Source: Flavobacteriaceae bacterium (GTDB taxonomy: Bacteria; Bacteroidota; Bacteroidia; Flavobacteriales; Flavobacteriaceae). Taken from it: 64,000 nucleotides of DNA. The stretch spans positions 115,726 through 179,725 of the forward strand of contig PALG01000023.1 of assembly GCA_002707025.1 (NCBI GenBank), given 5' to 3'. The notes under the pieces were generated by a model. That model did no database searches. It was not told where the DNA came from and saw nothing but the letters and a program-made list of their open reading frames with translations. Positions 30,319-39,159 of the stretch are shown here, one piece after another. The translations under genes were made by a program, and so were the position numbers. Each line of letters begins with the position of its first letter. The first letter of the stretch is position 1.

Positions 30319-30357
30319 GAATTCTATTAGTGTAATAAAATCTATGATTTCCGATAG
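30319..30357 (-). repeat. Intergenic repeated palindromic element, copy 1
   Basis: Plus-strand GAATTCT (30319-30325), AAAATCTATGATTT (30337-30350) and ATAG (30354-30357), the same order as at 29839-29874 with two or three inserted bases. It lies right after the stop of the TonB receptor gene and before the 126-aa secreted gene. Confidence 0.6.
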
Positions 30358-30366
30358 GGAAAAATC

Positions 30367-32916
30367 CTAGAAAAGAAGTTGAAAAGAAAAATTGGGTGTA
30401 AAACCTAAGGAAATTTCTTCAATTTGTTGAATTTCTGAGGCTTCGGAAGTTGGATCTTCTAAAGCATATCTTAGGTTAAGGGTATTTCTGTTGTTAGTGA
30501 GATTTAATAAAGCCAAATTAAATTTGGCAGCTACGCTATTGGAAATTTCCCAAAGGTATTCTGCAGAAAAATCTAACCGTACATATTGATCCAGCCTTTG
30601 GTTATTGGGTAGATCGTAGGCAATTTCATAAAACCCGCCCTCTTCGTCAAAACTGGCTTCAGGCAAGGGTAAGGTAAAAGGTTTCCCCGTTCTCCAGTCC
30701 AAACCCAGTGCTAGTTGAAATGAATTGATACTATATGATGAAGCCAAATTCACGGTATGCCGCACATCGATATTATTGGGAAATTGGGAAGGGCTTAAGT
30801 TTTCGAAAGTATAATCATTTACAGCATACGCATAACTGGCCCAAAGGCTAAGGTCTTTAATTTTTTTGTTTATGGTAAGTTCACTTCCTACTACTTGATA
30901 TTCCCCAGTGGTCCTAGCAAATTGAAACTGATTCTGAAACCCTTGGCTCTTGCTTGTAACCTGATGGACCTTTTTTATATATCCTTCCGCATTCACAAAC
31001 CACCCATTGTGATTGTACAATAATCCTAACGAAACCTGCTGGCCCTTTTTAAGCGGGATACCTTCTCCATCTGCCAATACCCATCTTCTTTTTTCAATTC
31101 CCAAAAAATCACTTTGTAAATCGATTCGTTGTGTCACACTTTGGCTTTTTGATTCTCCCAAAACTTCCAGCGCCAGGCCTTCTGTAATTTCCTGATAGAA
31201 GTAGAGTCTTGGTTCTATCGTGGTTTCTTTCAATTTGTCGAAGTAGTTCCCGCGAACTCCAAATTGAAAACGGGTTTTCTTATTTTGAGACTTAAAGCCC
31301 ACTTGGGAATATGCCGAATGTGTACGCATCACATTTTTTTCATAGTCACGAAACCGGGGTAAGTTCACATCTTGGGTATTTGAGATGCCGATCTCAGAAA
31401 AGTGATAGCCGTTGCTCCAGTGCCATTTTTCGGAAATTTGGAAATGGGTACCCAACTTTGCGGAAAGATCCAGTACCTCGTTCTCTTGATTAACTTCTTG
31501 GGTGGTAAAAATGTCTTGGTTTAATGCGTCCAGTAAATAATGGGAAGCTTGAAAAGATACTTGAGAGCTAAACGAAGAATTCCATTGGCGTTCCCAGGAA
31601 ATCCCAGTGGCTTCACTTTTTTGCTCTAAACGACTAATTTCCCTATTGTCAAAAAGTTGCTCAGTATATTCAAAGTGATTTTCCATGGCAATAAAACTAA
31701 CCCGAAGTTTATCGCTCTCGGTAATATCCCAGAGGATTTTAGCCCCAGCGTCAAAAAAGTAAAATTCTTCTTCCAACATTAAATTTGAGGCAATTTCAGA
31801 ATTTTGGAGATTGGTGATTTCCGTATCTTGAAAAACCCGATTGGAAAAACTGGTGTAAACAGGTGTTTCAACCAGTCCATTAATGGAAGTCCTGCCAGAA
31901 ACCTGTAACGATAAATTTTGACTTACCGGAACTTCCAAAAAAGCCTGTGTGTTGATGAGGTTGGCTCCTATTCCTCCGTTAAACTTATGGGACACTTTAT
32001 TGTTGGAGCTCATGTCAATAACACCAGAAACGCTTTGTCCATAATGAGCTGGTGTTCCATTTTTATAGATGGTAACTTCCTTGGTCAAGTTTGGGTTAAA
32101 GGCCGAGATAAGTCCGAAAAAATGCCCTAGTTGATACATTCGTATTCCTTCCCACAGTATTAGGTTCTCATCATTGGTGCCCCCTCGAATATTAATAGTT
32201 GAAATAGTTTCATTGATGCTCTCTACCCCAGGAAGTGCTTGGGCAATAGTAAGCACATCGTTCTCTGTTTGTCCAGGGATTAATCCAAAATTATTGGTGT
32301 TGATTGAGGTAGAGCCGTCAAAGTTGCGGTTAATTCCCTTTACCAGAACGTTGCTGATAAATACTTCCTTAAGTTGGGAAATAGCAGGAAGGATCATAAT
32401 GGCAGGGCAATTGGCTCCTAACTCTGTGTAATTTAAAACAAGTGTTTCATATCCAAGGTAAGACACTGTAATGTTGCCCGAAGCTGCACTATTGGGAAGG
32501 GTGAATACCCCTTCAGCATTGGATACCGTAGCATACCCATTTTCAGATTGAATCGTAGCATTTTCAAGAGGCATTCCAGAATAGGCATCTAGTAGTGTAC
32601 CACAATAAGCAGCTACTTTTGGAGCCTTTTTGGAAATGGAATAATACCTATCGTTGATTTTCGAAAAGTGAAATGCGGTTTGGTTGTTGAGATATGCTAT
32701 TTTCTCGTTAAGGTTCAACGTATCTGATGGAGGGGTCAAGCGAATTCCCTCTACGTCTTCCGCAACATAAGAAAAGCGAATGCCATGCTCTGTTTCCAAA
32801 ACATCAATAAGCACTGTGAGCAGAACGGGCTCACGATCTTGAGCCATGATAGATTGGCTGAAGATAAGCAAGAAAGATATGGTCCTTAAAAAATTTTTAG
32901 CGACTGTTTTCAGCAT
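30367..32916 (-). CDS. TonB-dependent outer-membrane receptor with STN signalling domain
   Basis: An 849-residue protein. It has a signal peptide (ISFLLIFSQSIMAQ), an STN/secretin-TonB short N-terminal domain (about 30-95), a CarboxypepD_reg-like domain (about 103-180: GTLLDAYSGMPLENATI, ISYLGYETL-type), a plug (about 200-310: DVLTIAQALPGVESI, STINIRGGTNDENLILWEG), and a C-terminal beta-barrel ending FSFQLLF with an aromatic last residue. STN domains pass a signal to a FecR-type anti-sigma factor, and such a gene lies directly upstream. No SusD-type lipoprotein is next to it, so it is not a standard glycan-uptake pair. The ligand is unknown. It overlaps fecR by 20 bases. Confidence 0.93.
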   Translation of the reverse strand: MLKTVAKNFLRTISFLLIFSQSIMAQDREPVLLTVLIDVLETEHGIRFSYVAEDVEGIRLTPPSDTLNLNEKIAYLNNQTAFHFSKINDRYYSISKKAPKVAAYCGTLLDAYSGMPLENATIQSENGYATVSNAEGVFTLPNSAASGNITVSYLGYETLVLNYTELGANCPAIMILPAISQLKEVFISNVLVKGINRNFDGSTSINTNNFGLIPGQTENDVLTIAQALPGVESINETISTINIRGGTNDENLILWEGIRMYQLGHFFGLISAFNPNLTKEVTIYKNGTPAHYGQSVSGVIDMSSNNKVSHKFNGGIGANLINTQAFLEVPVSQNLSLQVSGRTSINGLVETPVYTSFSNRVFQDTEITNLQNSEIASNLMLEEEFYFFDAGAKILWDITESDKLRVSFIAMENHFEYTEQLFDNREISRLEQKSEATGISWERQWNSSFSSQVSFQASHYLLDALNQDIFTTQEVNQENEVLDLSAKLGTHFQISEKWHWSNGYHFSEIGISNTQDVNLPRFRDYEKNVMRTHSAYSQVGFKSQNKKTRFQFGVRGNYFDKLKETTIEPRLYFYQEITEGLALEVLGESKSQSVTQRIDLQSDFLGIEKRRWVLADGEGIPLKKGQQVSLGLLYNHNGWFVNAEGYIKKVHQVTSKSQGFQNQFQFARTTGEYQVVGSELTINKKIKDLSLWASYAYAVNDYTFENLSPSQFPNNIDVRHTVNLASSYSINSFQLALGLDWRTGKPFTLPLPEASFDEEGGFYEIAYDLPNNQRLDQYVRLDFSAEYLWEISNSVAAKFNLALLNLTNNRNTLNLRYALEDPTSEASEIQQIEEISLGFTPNFSFQLLF

Positions 32917-33805
32917 AAATAGTTACCACGTTATCCTTTACGGTAAATTGTAGTTGTAGCGGTTCACATATAGAACGCAGGGCAACATTCAAGTCTTTAT
33001 GGGTAAAACTTCCCGTAAATTTTTTCTCCAATTCAATTTGATTATCAATAGTAACGGGGAATTGTCTTTTTAATTCTTCCAAAACCATCGATAAATCTGA
33101 ATTTTCAAAAGAACTCTCAAAATCAATCCAAGAAGGTGCTTGGGTTTGTATTGAAGAATAAGAAACAAATTGATTCTCTTTAATAACAAGATAATTTCCG
33201 GCAGGAACTTTTACCAAAGTGTCTTTATAAGCAACACTTACAAGGCCTTCAAAACACTTAATCTGAAAATCATTGCCCCTAGAAAACACATTGAATTGTG
33301 TTCCCAATACCGACACAACCCCTTGTGGGGTATTTACGCTAAATTTTGCCCCTTTCTCCACTTTAAAAAAGGCCTCTCCCTTTAAATCCAAGTTTCGGGA
33401 CTCGTCCCAGTTTTTTTTGTGATAGCTAATTTCAGAAGCCGCATTTAAAGTGACTTCCGATTGATCTGGAAGGGAGAAAGTTTCCCGTTGGGCAATATCG
33501 GTCCTCACGGTGGTCTCCCTGTTGTTAAGAAATATATAGCTGGTAACTACCACAGCTACCACTGCGGCTACCCTTATTATTTGGGTAAGTGGATTTAATT
33601 TTCTCACCTTTGGGGAGTTTCCTTTTATCTTATGGGAAATTTCTTCAAAATTTTCACGCTCCTTGAACTGCGGCACTTCCATGTGAGAGGTGCCTTCGGA
33701 AATGGCTATATAGTGAGCAAATTCTGGGTCTTCCTGTAAGATTTCTAGATCTTCTTTTGAAGCCTCTCCGTTAAGATATTTATGTAATAAGTAATTTTTT
33801 TCCAT
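32897..33805 (-). CDS. FecR-family anti-sigma factor
   Basis: A 302-residue inner-membrane regulator. A cytosolic N-terminus (MEKNYLLHKYLNGEASKEDL) precedes a single transmembrane helix near residues 77-95 (IIRVAAVVAVVVTSYIFL). Next come the periplasmic FecR domain (TFSLPDQSEVTLNAASEISY, GEAFFKV, VLGTQFNVFSR) and a C-terminal STN-like DUF4974 domain (LSMVLEELKRQFPVTI, LRSICEPLQLQF). It sits between the sigma factor (61 bases upstream) and the TonB receptor (20-base overlap), the classic FecI-FecR-FecA surface-signalling order. Confidence 0.95.
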   Translation of the reverse strand: MEKNYLLHKYLNGEASKEDLEILQEDPEFAHYIAISEGTSHMEVPQFKERENFEEISHKIKGNSPKVRKLNPLTQIIRVAAVVAVVVTSYIFLNNRETTVRTDIAQRETFSLPDQSEVTLNAASEISYHKKNWDESRNLDLKGEAFFKVEKGAKFSVNTPQGVVSVLGTQFNVFSRGNDFQIKCFEGLVSVAYKDTLVKVPAGNYLVIKENQFVSYSSIQTQAPSWIDFESSFENSDLSMVLEELKRQFPVTIDNQIELEKKFTGSFTHKDLNVALRSICEPLQLQFTVKDNVVTIYAENSR

Positions 33806-33866
33806 AATCTATAGTTCCAAATTCGCTAGTAAAACAAGTGAAGGATATAAAACCCTACCTTTTATT

Positions 33867-34370
33867 TTATATTCCATGAATTTTACTTCGTAGGGAGGCT
33901 AATGCCTGACTCATTCTTTTTTCTACAGCTTTGACAGAAATACCCAAAATCTCTGCAATTTCAACGTATTTTTTACCTTCAATTCGGTTCATTAAAAAAG
34001 CAGTCCGCTGTGCTTCGGTTAAATCGGCAATCGCAGTTTGTAATTTTTCCTTAAACTGCTTTTCTTCCAATACATATTGGGGTGATTTATTTTCTACTCT
34101 ATTGGGTTGCGCTTCAGCATGTTTTAAGACTACTTTTTTATGGGCCACTTGATTTAAGAACATATTATTGGCCACGGTATATAAAAAAGATTTGGCTTTA
34201 GGCTCACTTACCTTTCCGCAGTTTTCCCATAACTTGATAAATGCTTCCTGAACCAAATCATTGGCTTGTGCTTCATCACCACACTTAAAGAATATAAAAT
34301 TGTAAATTGGCTTTCCCCAAGTACGGTACACTTGGTTGTAAACTTTTTCGGAACAAACGTTTTCGTCCAT
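33867..34370 (-). CDS. ECF RNA polymerase sigma factor (Bacteroidota FecI-like)
   Basis: A 167-residue sigma-70 factor. The sigma2 region includes DEAQANDLVQEAFIKLWEN and SFLYTVANNMFLNQ; the sigma4 region has TEAQRTAFLMNRIEGKKYVEIAEIL and a helix-turn-helix ending ISVKAVEKRMSQAL. It is the first gene of the minus-strand block with FecR and the TonB receptor and probably activates that operon once released. Confidence 0.96.
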   Translation of the reverse strand: MDENVCSEKVYNQVYRTWGKPIYNFIFFKCGDEAQANDLVQEAFIKLWENCGKVSEPKAKSFLYTVANNMFLNQVAHKKVVLKHAEAQPNRVENKSPQYVLEEKQFKEKLQTAIADLTEAQRTAFLMNRIEGKKYVEIAEILGISVKAVEKRMSQALASLRSKIHGI

Positions 34371-34477
34371 ACTATTGTTTCTATGCCTTCAAATGTATAA
34401 ATATTTTTTTTGCTTCTTGGGTAGGGTAAAATGCCTAATAGCTGTTTCAACAATAAATACAAAACCAATATCAAGTT

Positions 34478-36247
34478 ATGAAAAAGATTTTTAACCTACG
34501 TTTTTTACTCTTAGTTACTTTAGTAGCTTTTATGACTTCCTGCCAAAAGGAAGAAGAAGAATTTATTGACAATACCGATCCTGATACGATTACCGCAGAT
34601 TCGGTTTTGACCAATTTGTTGAGAAGTGCTTCTCAAAATGAAGGGAGTGGGGATGATATTATTGATGGAAGTAGTTGTCTTTCCTTAGTATACCCGGTAG
34701 AGGTTATAGCCAATGGCCAAACCGTGATTTTGGAAAGTGAAGCAGATATCGCTATCGTACAGGCTATTTTCGATCAGTTTCCGAACGACCAGGACACCCT
34801 TGAAATTGTCTTCCCTATCATTGTTTCATTAGAAGATTTCACCCAGATCACAGTTTCCAGTCAGTCGGAGTTAGACGATTTGATAGCCGCTTGCGATGAT
34901 ACCGTAACCAACGATTTTGCCTGTGTGGATTTTGTGTATCCTATTACCTGCTTTGTATATAATTCCAATAACGAGCAAACGGGGATCATTACTGTTAATA
35001 GTGATGAAGAGTGGTTTCTGTACTTGCTGAATTTAGATAACGACACCTATATCTCCATCGATTTTCCAATTTCGGTAATTGTTAATGGAGAAACCATACA
35101 GGTAAATAGCAACCAAGAACTTCTTACTACCATCCAACAGGCAGACTGTAGTAATAACAATACCACTATTGAGGATTTTGAAACCTTGGTAACTTCAGGG
35201 AATTGGTACGTAACCTACTTCTTCGATGATTATGATGAAACCAGTGATTTTGCCGACTATGAATTTACTTTTGCCAGCGATGGAAGTGCTCAAGCAACAA
35301 ATACTTCCGGAAGCACCCCAGGAACTTGGGATTACTATACCGATAGCGGGGAAGAAAAGTTTGACTTAAACTTTGGAACGACCGACCCTTTGGATGAATT
35401 GGAGGAAGATTGGATCATTTTAGAGGCTACGCAAGACATCATCCGTTTGAAAGATGTTAGTGGTGACGGAAGTGTCGATTACTTAACTTTTGAAAGAACT
35501 CCTTATACCGGTGGCGGTGGCGGAAGTACGAATTCGCTAATTGAAGATTTAACGACCGATACTTGGTTTGTGAATCTACTGAATGATGATGGAGATGATG
35601 AAACTTGCGATTATGTAGAATATGAATTCACTTTTAACTCCAACGGAACCGTTCAAGCGGTAAGTCCTTCTAATACCAAAGATGGATTCTGGGCAGTGAA
35701 TAGCTCAAGTAGTGGGCTAGACCTAGTCTTAAACTTTAGCATTACAGGAGAAGACGACCCATTTGATGACCTTAATGACGATTGGGACGTAACAAGCCAT
35801 TCCAACGAATTGATCGAATTAATCGATATAAGCGGCGGAAACGGTGGTACCGATTATTTAAACTTCGGAAGAAACCCATATACCGGTTGCTCTGGTGGTG
35901 GCGGTGGAAGCCAAGCTTTAAATGACATTCTCTTAAACGGGCCTTGGTATGTAGCCACCTATCTTGACGATGGAAACGACGAAACAAACGATTATAATGG
36001 TTATAATGTAACCTTTACTGAAGGCGGAAGTGTCACGGCAACCAATGGTAGTAATACCATTAACGGGACTTGGGCTATTACCGGAAGTTCAGACCTGGAT
36101 CTAGTATTGGATTTCGGCACTCAAATTCCCTTTGACGAATTTAATGACGATTGGGATGTGCTTAACTACAATGATACTACCATTACATTACAAGATGTAA
36201 GTGGCGGCGGTGGCGGAACCGATACGCTTATCTTCGAAAAACTTTAA
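34478..36247 (+). CDS. Surface lipoprotein with three lipocalin-like repeats
   Basis: A 589-residue lipoprotein. The lipobox is MTSC with Cys22, followed by QKEEEE, which fits the acidic surface-export signal known for Flavobacteriia lipoproteins. Residues 40-225 form two beta-rich modules each with (V/I)xYPVxVIANGQTV-like strands. Three C-terminal repeats, near 240-345, 355-470 and 475-589, share W(Y/F)V..(Y/L).DD..DET.DY..Y.(F/V)TF and an LxDxSGGxGGTDYLxFE-type end, separated by glycine-rich linkers. The repeats are lipocalin-like. It diverges from the sigma-factor gene by 107 bases and may belong to its regulon. Confidence 0.78.
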   Translation: MKKIFNLRFLLLVTLVAFMTSCQKEEEEFIDNTDPDTITADSVLTNLLRSASQNEGSGDDIIDGSSCLSLVYPVEVIANGQTVILESEADIAIVQAIFDQFPNDQDTLEIVFPIIVSLEDFTQITVSSQSELDDLIAACDDTVTNDFACVDFVYPITCFVYNSNNEQTGIITVNSDEEWFLYLLNLDNDTYISIDFPISVIVNGETIQVNSNQELLTTIQQADCSNNNTTIEDFETLVTSGNWYVTYFFDDYDETSDFADYEFTFASDGSAQATNTSGSTPGTWDYYTDSGEEKFDLNFGTTDPLDELEEDWIILEATQDIIRLKDVSGDGSVDYLTFERTPYTGGGGGSTNSLIEDLTTDTWFVNLLNDDGDDETCDYVEYEFTFNSNGTVQAVSPSNTKDGFWAVNSSSSGLDLVLNFSITGEDDPFDDLNDDWDVTSHSNELIELIDISGGNGGTDYLNFGRNPYTGCSGGGGGSQALNDILLNGPWYVATYLDDGNDETNDYNGYNVTFTEGGSVTATNGSNTINGTWAITGSSDLDLVLDFGTQIPFDEFNDDWDVLNYNDTTITLQDVSGGGGGTDTLIFEKL

Positions 36248-36281
36248 GACTTAAACCTAAATTTTTAAATTATTAAACTTT

Positions 36282-36770
36282 ATGAAAATGAATTTTTTGA
36301 AATCAATAGCCTTATTTACAATCACTTTACTGTTCGTAGCTTGTTCTGATGATGATGGAAATGCACCATTAGATCCAAACAATGGGTCCAGTGCCGATCA
36401 AACTACTCAGAATGTTCAAGGCAGCGATTGGCGGGTAACTCAATTTGTAGACTCAGGGAACAATGAAACTTCCGATTTTACAGGATATGTGTTTACCTTC
36501 AATACAGATGGAACGGTAGTCGCTACCAATGGAACGCTTACTGTAAATGGTACTTGGTCTGTAACGGATAGCAATTCCTCCAGTGACGATGATGGGAATT
36601 CTACCGATGACGATGACTTCAATTTGTTTTTTGCAGTAGACGAGAGTAGTGATTTTGAAGACTTAAACGATGATTGGGACTTTATCTCTTCATCTGCCAC
36701 AAAAATTGAGCTTATCGATATAAGCGGCGGAAACGGCGGTACCGATTATTTAACTTTCGAAAAAATCTAA
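36282..36770 (+). CDS. Surface lipoprotein with one lipocalin-like repeat
   Basis: A 162-residue lipoprotein with lipobox FVAC (Cys21) followed by SDDDG, an acidic surface-export-like signal. Its body is a single copy of the repeat found three times in the neighbour: WRVTQFVDSGNNETSDF, GYVFTFNTDGTVVATNG, NDDWDFISSSATKIELIDIS and GGNGGTDYLTFEK. An internal Asp/Ser-rich loop (SSSDDDGNSTDDDD) could bind calcium, which is inference. It lies 34 bases after the larger lipoprotein gene and ends at a bidirectional terminator. Confidence 0.78.
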   Translation: MKMNFLKSIALFTITLLFVACSDDDGNAPLDPNNGSSADQTTQNVQGSDWRVTQFVDSGNNETSDFTGYVFTFNTDGTVVATNGTLTVNGTWSVTDSNSSSDDDGNSTDDDDFNLFFAVDESSDFEDLNDDWDFISSSATKIELIDISGGNGGTDYLTFEKI

Positions 36771-36794
36771 TTTCTTTTTTTGCCCCTTAAATAC

Positions 36795-36822
36795 AAAAGC
36801 CCAAGATTTATCTTGGGCTTTT
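36795..36822. terminator. Bidirectional intrinsic terminator
   Basis: AAAAGCCCAAGA (36795-36806) pairs with TCTTGGGCTTTT (36811-36822), with A and T runs on both sides. It can end both the lipoprotein operon (plus) and the M28 peptidase gene (minus, stop at 36825). Confidence 0.85.
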
Positions 36823-36824
36823 TT

Positions 36825-38306
36825 TTATTTGTTATAAAGCTTTTTGCCTTCTGCTTCATATTTATCCCCTTTTGTCCAAAAAGGAGTGCTTTCGCTATCG
36901 GTGATCATTCTTCCAGATAACACATAGGCACTAAAAAATTGATGAAGGTAGTCAAAATCCAAGCTTTCGGCTTCGTCTGCTGGTTGATGGTAGTATTTTA
37001 GGATTTCAGCATCAAAAGCAGTAAAACCAAGGGAATAGGTAGGGGCCGGTATGCCCTTTCTAGCAAAATTGACGTTGTCACTTCGGTCAAAAAGGCCCTG
37101 TTCTGGAGCTGGATCCCCCTTGGCGATCAAATTAAATGCGGATGCAGCATCTTTAAACATTCTACTGGCTGTAGTGCGTTCCAATCCCACTACGGTAGCG
37201 ATGGAAGTGTCGTTGTAACCCCCATTGTCGCTATTAATACAATAGACAATCTGTTGAAGCGGAACAATTGGGTTTTCTACAAAAAACTGACTTCCCAACA
37301 AGCCTTCTTCTTCTGCTGTAAGCAATAGAAAAATCGCAGAACGTTTGGTAGGATACTTTGCTAAGTTTTCGGCCATACTTAAAACTGTAGTAACCCCAAC
37401 CGCATTATCACGGGCCCCATTGTAAATCTTATCTCCCTTGGCATTGGCTTTTCCGGTACCAACATGATCGTAATGAGCCGTAAAAACAACATATTCGTTT
37501 TTTAATAACGGATCGGTTCCTTCTACAATACCTACAACATTTTGCGAATTAATTGCTTTACTGGATTTGCCACCAAGTTTTATCTGTACTTGGGGAGCTT
37601 CTTTTTCATAGGTTTTTGCCAAGCCTCCAAAAGCATCTTGAATCCATACGTATGCTAAATTGTTCTTTCCCTTTACTTCTTTGGAATCTGTTTCTGCTAA
37701 CTGTACTTTCGTAGCATTGAAATTACGGTCTATAAAGCTCCAGGTTTCGTAGTCTGCTTCAATAAGCTCAATAATACCAGCGGCGCCAGCTTTTAATGCG
37801 AGTTCTCTTTTTTCACTTCTTAGGGAAAAAGCACTTCTAGCGTCGTTCGCTTTTTTATTTCCTCCTTTAACAATCACTATTTTTTCACGAACGTTTTGGC
37901 CTGCATAATCCTCTTCCATTCCATATCCTAAAAAAATAGCTTTGGTTTTTAGGGACATTCTACGTGCTTCCAAAACTACTTTTCGTTTTTGTTCTTCTCC
38001 ATTAATACTTAACTGAAATGGAGTAGTGGGCGAAACTTCTTCCATAGGCACGGGTTGGTAGTAGGTGCCAGTTTGTGGATTGGGCTTCACACCATAGCCT
38101 CTAAGGGTGTTGGCCAAATAAGAAGCCGCAATTTTATTCTCAGCGGTTCCTGTTTTTCGTCCTTGTAAAAGATCATCGGCTAAAAAATAGATGTGTCCTT
38201 CAATTTCAGATTTAGAAACAGTTTCCTGAACTTTTTCTTGATGTGTTTGTGCAAAAGTGAATAGTTGTGTTGCTAAAGCAATGAATAGAAGCGTATTTTT
38301 TTTCAT
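36825..38306 (-). CDS. Secreted M28-family metallopeptidase with PA domain
   Basis: A 493-residue exported zinc aminopeptidase-like enzyme. It has a signal peptide (MKKNTLLFIALATQLFTFAQ), a PA-domain insert about 110-235 (MEEDYAGQNVREKIVIVKGG, LKAGAAGIIELI), and the M28 catalytic domain from about 255. Metal-site residues are readable in order: His of AHYDHVG, Asp of NGARDNAVG, Glu-Glu of LTAEEEGLLGS, Asp of NSDNGG, and His of YYHQPADEA. It probably trims peptides in the periplasm or at the surface. It has its own 5' region and converges on the lipoprotein genes. Confidence 0.93.
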   Translation of the reverse strand: MKKNTLLFIALATQLFTFAQTHQEKVQETVSKSEIEGHIYFLADDLLQGRKTGTAENKIAASYLANTLRGYGVKPNPQTGTYYQPVPMEEVSPTTPFQLSINGEEQKRKVVLEARRMSLKTKAIFLGYGMEEDYAGQNVREKIVIVKGGNKKANDARSAFSLRSEKRELALKAGAAGIIELIEADYETWSFIDRNFNATKVQLAETDSKEVKGKNNLAYVWIQDAFGGLAKTYEKEAPQVQIKLGGKSSKAINSQNVVGIVEGTDPLLKNEYVVFTAHYDHVGTGKANAKGDKIYNGARDNAVGVTTVLSMAENLAKYPTKRSAIFLLLTAEEEGLLGSQFFVENPIVPLQQIVYCINSDNGGYNDTSIATVVGLERTTASRMFKDAASAFNLIAKGDPAPEQGLFDRSDNVNFARKGIPAPTYSLGFTAFDAEILKYYHQPADEAESLDFDYLHQFFSAYVLSGRMITDSESTPFWTKGDKYEAEGKKLYNK

Positions 38307-38425
38307 GAATTATATTTTTATGGTTCGTAAATATAGGGATTTTGTGAAGTGTGAAAATGTGTTTTTTGTAGACCTATTGCGATATAGTGCAAAAATTGTT
38401 GTAAAAGTAATACTTAAAACAGCCA

Positions 38426-39064
38426 TTATGGAGTGCTTCCCCAATGGATAAAGACATCCTTTACCGTTAAAAGTTTCTCGTTGGTGGGGTCGTTCTGAAG
38501 TAATCTATGAATGAGTTTATTCCCTTCCTCACATCCTTCAAATTTATATTGACATTGATAACTTAATGCCAGTGCCAACCTATATTGCGCGTCGTATTCT
38601 GAAGGAAACACTTTAAGGGCATTTCTATATTGAAAAATGGCATTGTGGTAATGATGCTTCGCCAACCAGGAATCCCCATCTTCTAAATAGAAATAGTATT
38701 TTTTCTGTTTTTCTTGTAAGGGGATAAGCTCGTGGTTATTGGATGTGATTAATTTTGGAAACCCAAAGCTAAAGTCCTTAAAAGCCGTGTAAACTGAAAA
38801 CACAATAAGTGGCAAAAAAAATAAGGTAATGAGCATGAGCTTATTTCGGTCTCTTCTTTGCTCTTGCTGTATTTTTTCTTTTATTTTCTGAAGTTTTTCT
38901 TTTGAAACAGGTTTTGAAGGAATGCCTTGATAGGAATGTTTAAATTCCATTTCCTCTCCTCGAAGAAAGGAACGTTCTTTTTTAAATAGACTTCGCTTAC
39001 GCAATAATTTTGCATTATTGCGAAGGGTAATGACCATATGATTAAGACTTCCAAATGATGCCAT
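38426..39064 (-). CDS. Membrane-anchored TPR-like hypothetical protein (212 aa)
   Basis: A basic cytosolic N-terminus (MASFGSLNHMVITLRNN, KERSFLRGEEMEF) is followed by a coiled coil (SKEKLQKIKEKIQQEQRRDR), one transmembrane helix near residues 77-95 (LMLITLFFLPLIVFSVYTAF), and a C-terminal TPR-like stretch (AKHHYHNAIFQYRNALKVFPSEYDAQYRLALALSY-type pair). The anchor-plus-TPR layout is seen in flavobacterial proteins of unknown function next to ffh. It diverges from ffh by 95 bases. Confidence 0.75.
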   Translation of the reverse strand: MASFGSLNHMVITLRNNAKLLRKRSLFKKERSFLRGEEMEFKHSYQGIPSKPVSKEKLQKIKEKIQQEQRRDRNKLMLITLFFLPLIVFSVYTAFKDFSFGFPKLITSNNHELIPLQEKQKKYYFYLEDGDSWLAKHHYHNAIFQYRNALKVFPSEYDAQYRLALALSYQCQYKFEGCEEGNKLIHRLLQNDPTNEKLLTVKDVFIHWGSTP

Positions 39065-39102
39065 AGTAATTATTTGTAAGGAGAATTATTGAAATGTTAC
39101 AC

Positions 39103-39133
39103 TTTGCCACTCGCAGGGCAATTTGTATCTTTG
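39103..39133 (+). promoter_or_regulatory. Consensus Bacteroidota promoter of ffh
   Basis: TTTG at 39103-39106, then exactly 19 bases, then TATCTTTG at 39126-39133. This is the full -33/-7 consensus (TTTG-N19-TAnnTTTG). The ffh ATG at 39160 lies about 20 bases from the predicted start. Confidence 0.8.
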
Positions 39134-39159
39134 CCACTCTTATTAAAGGAAGTAATTAC

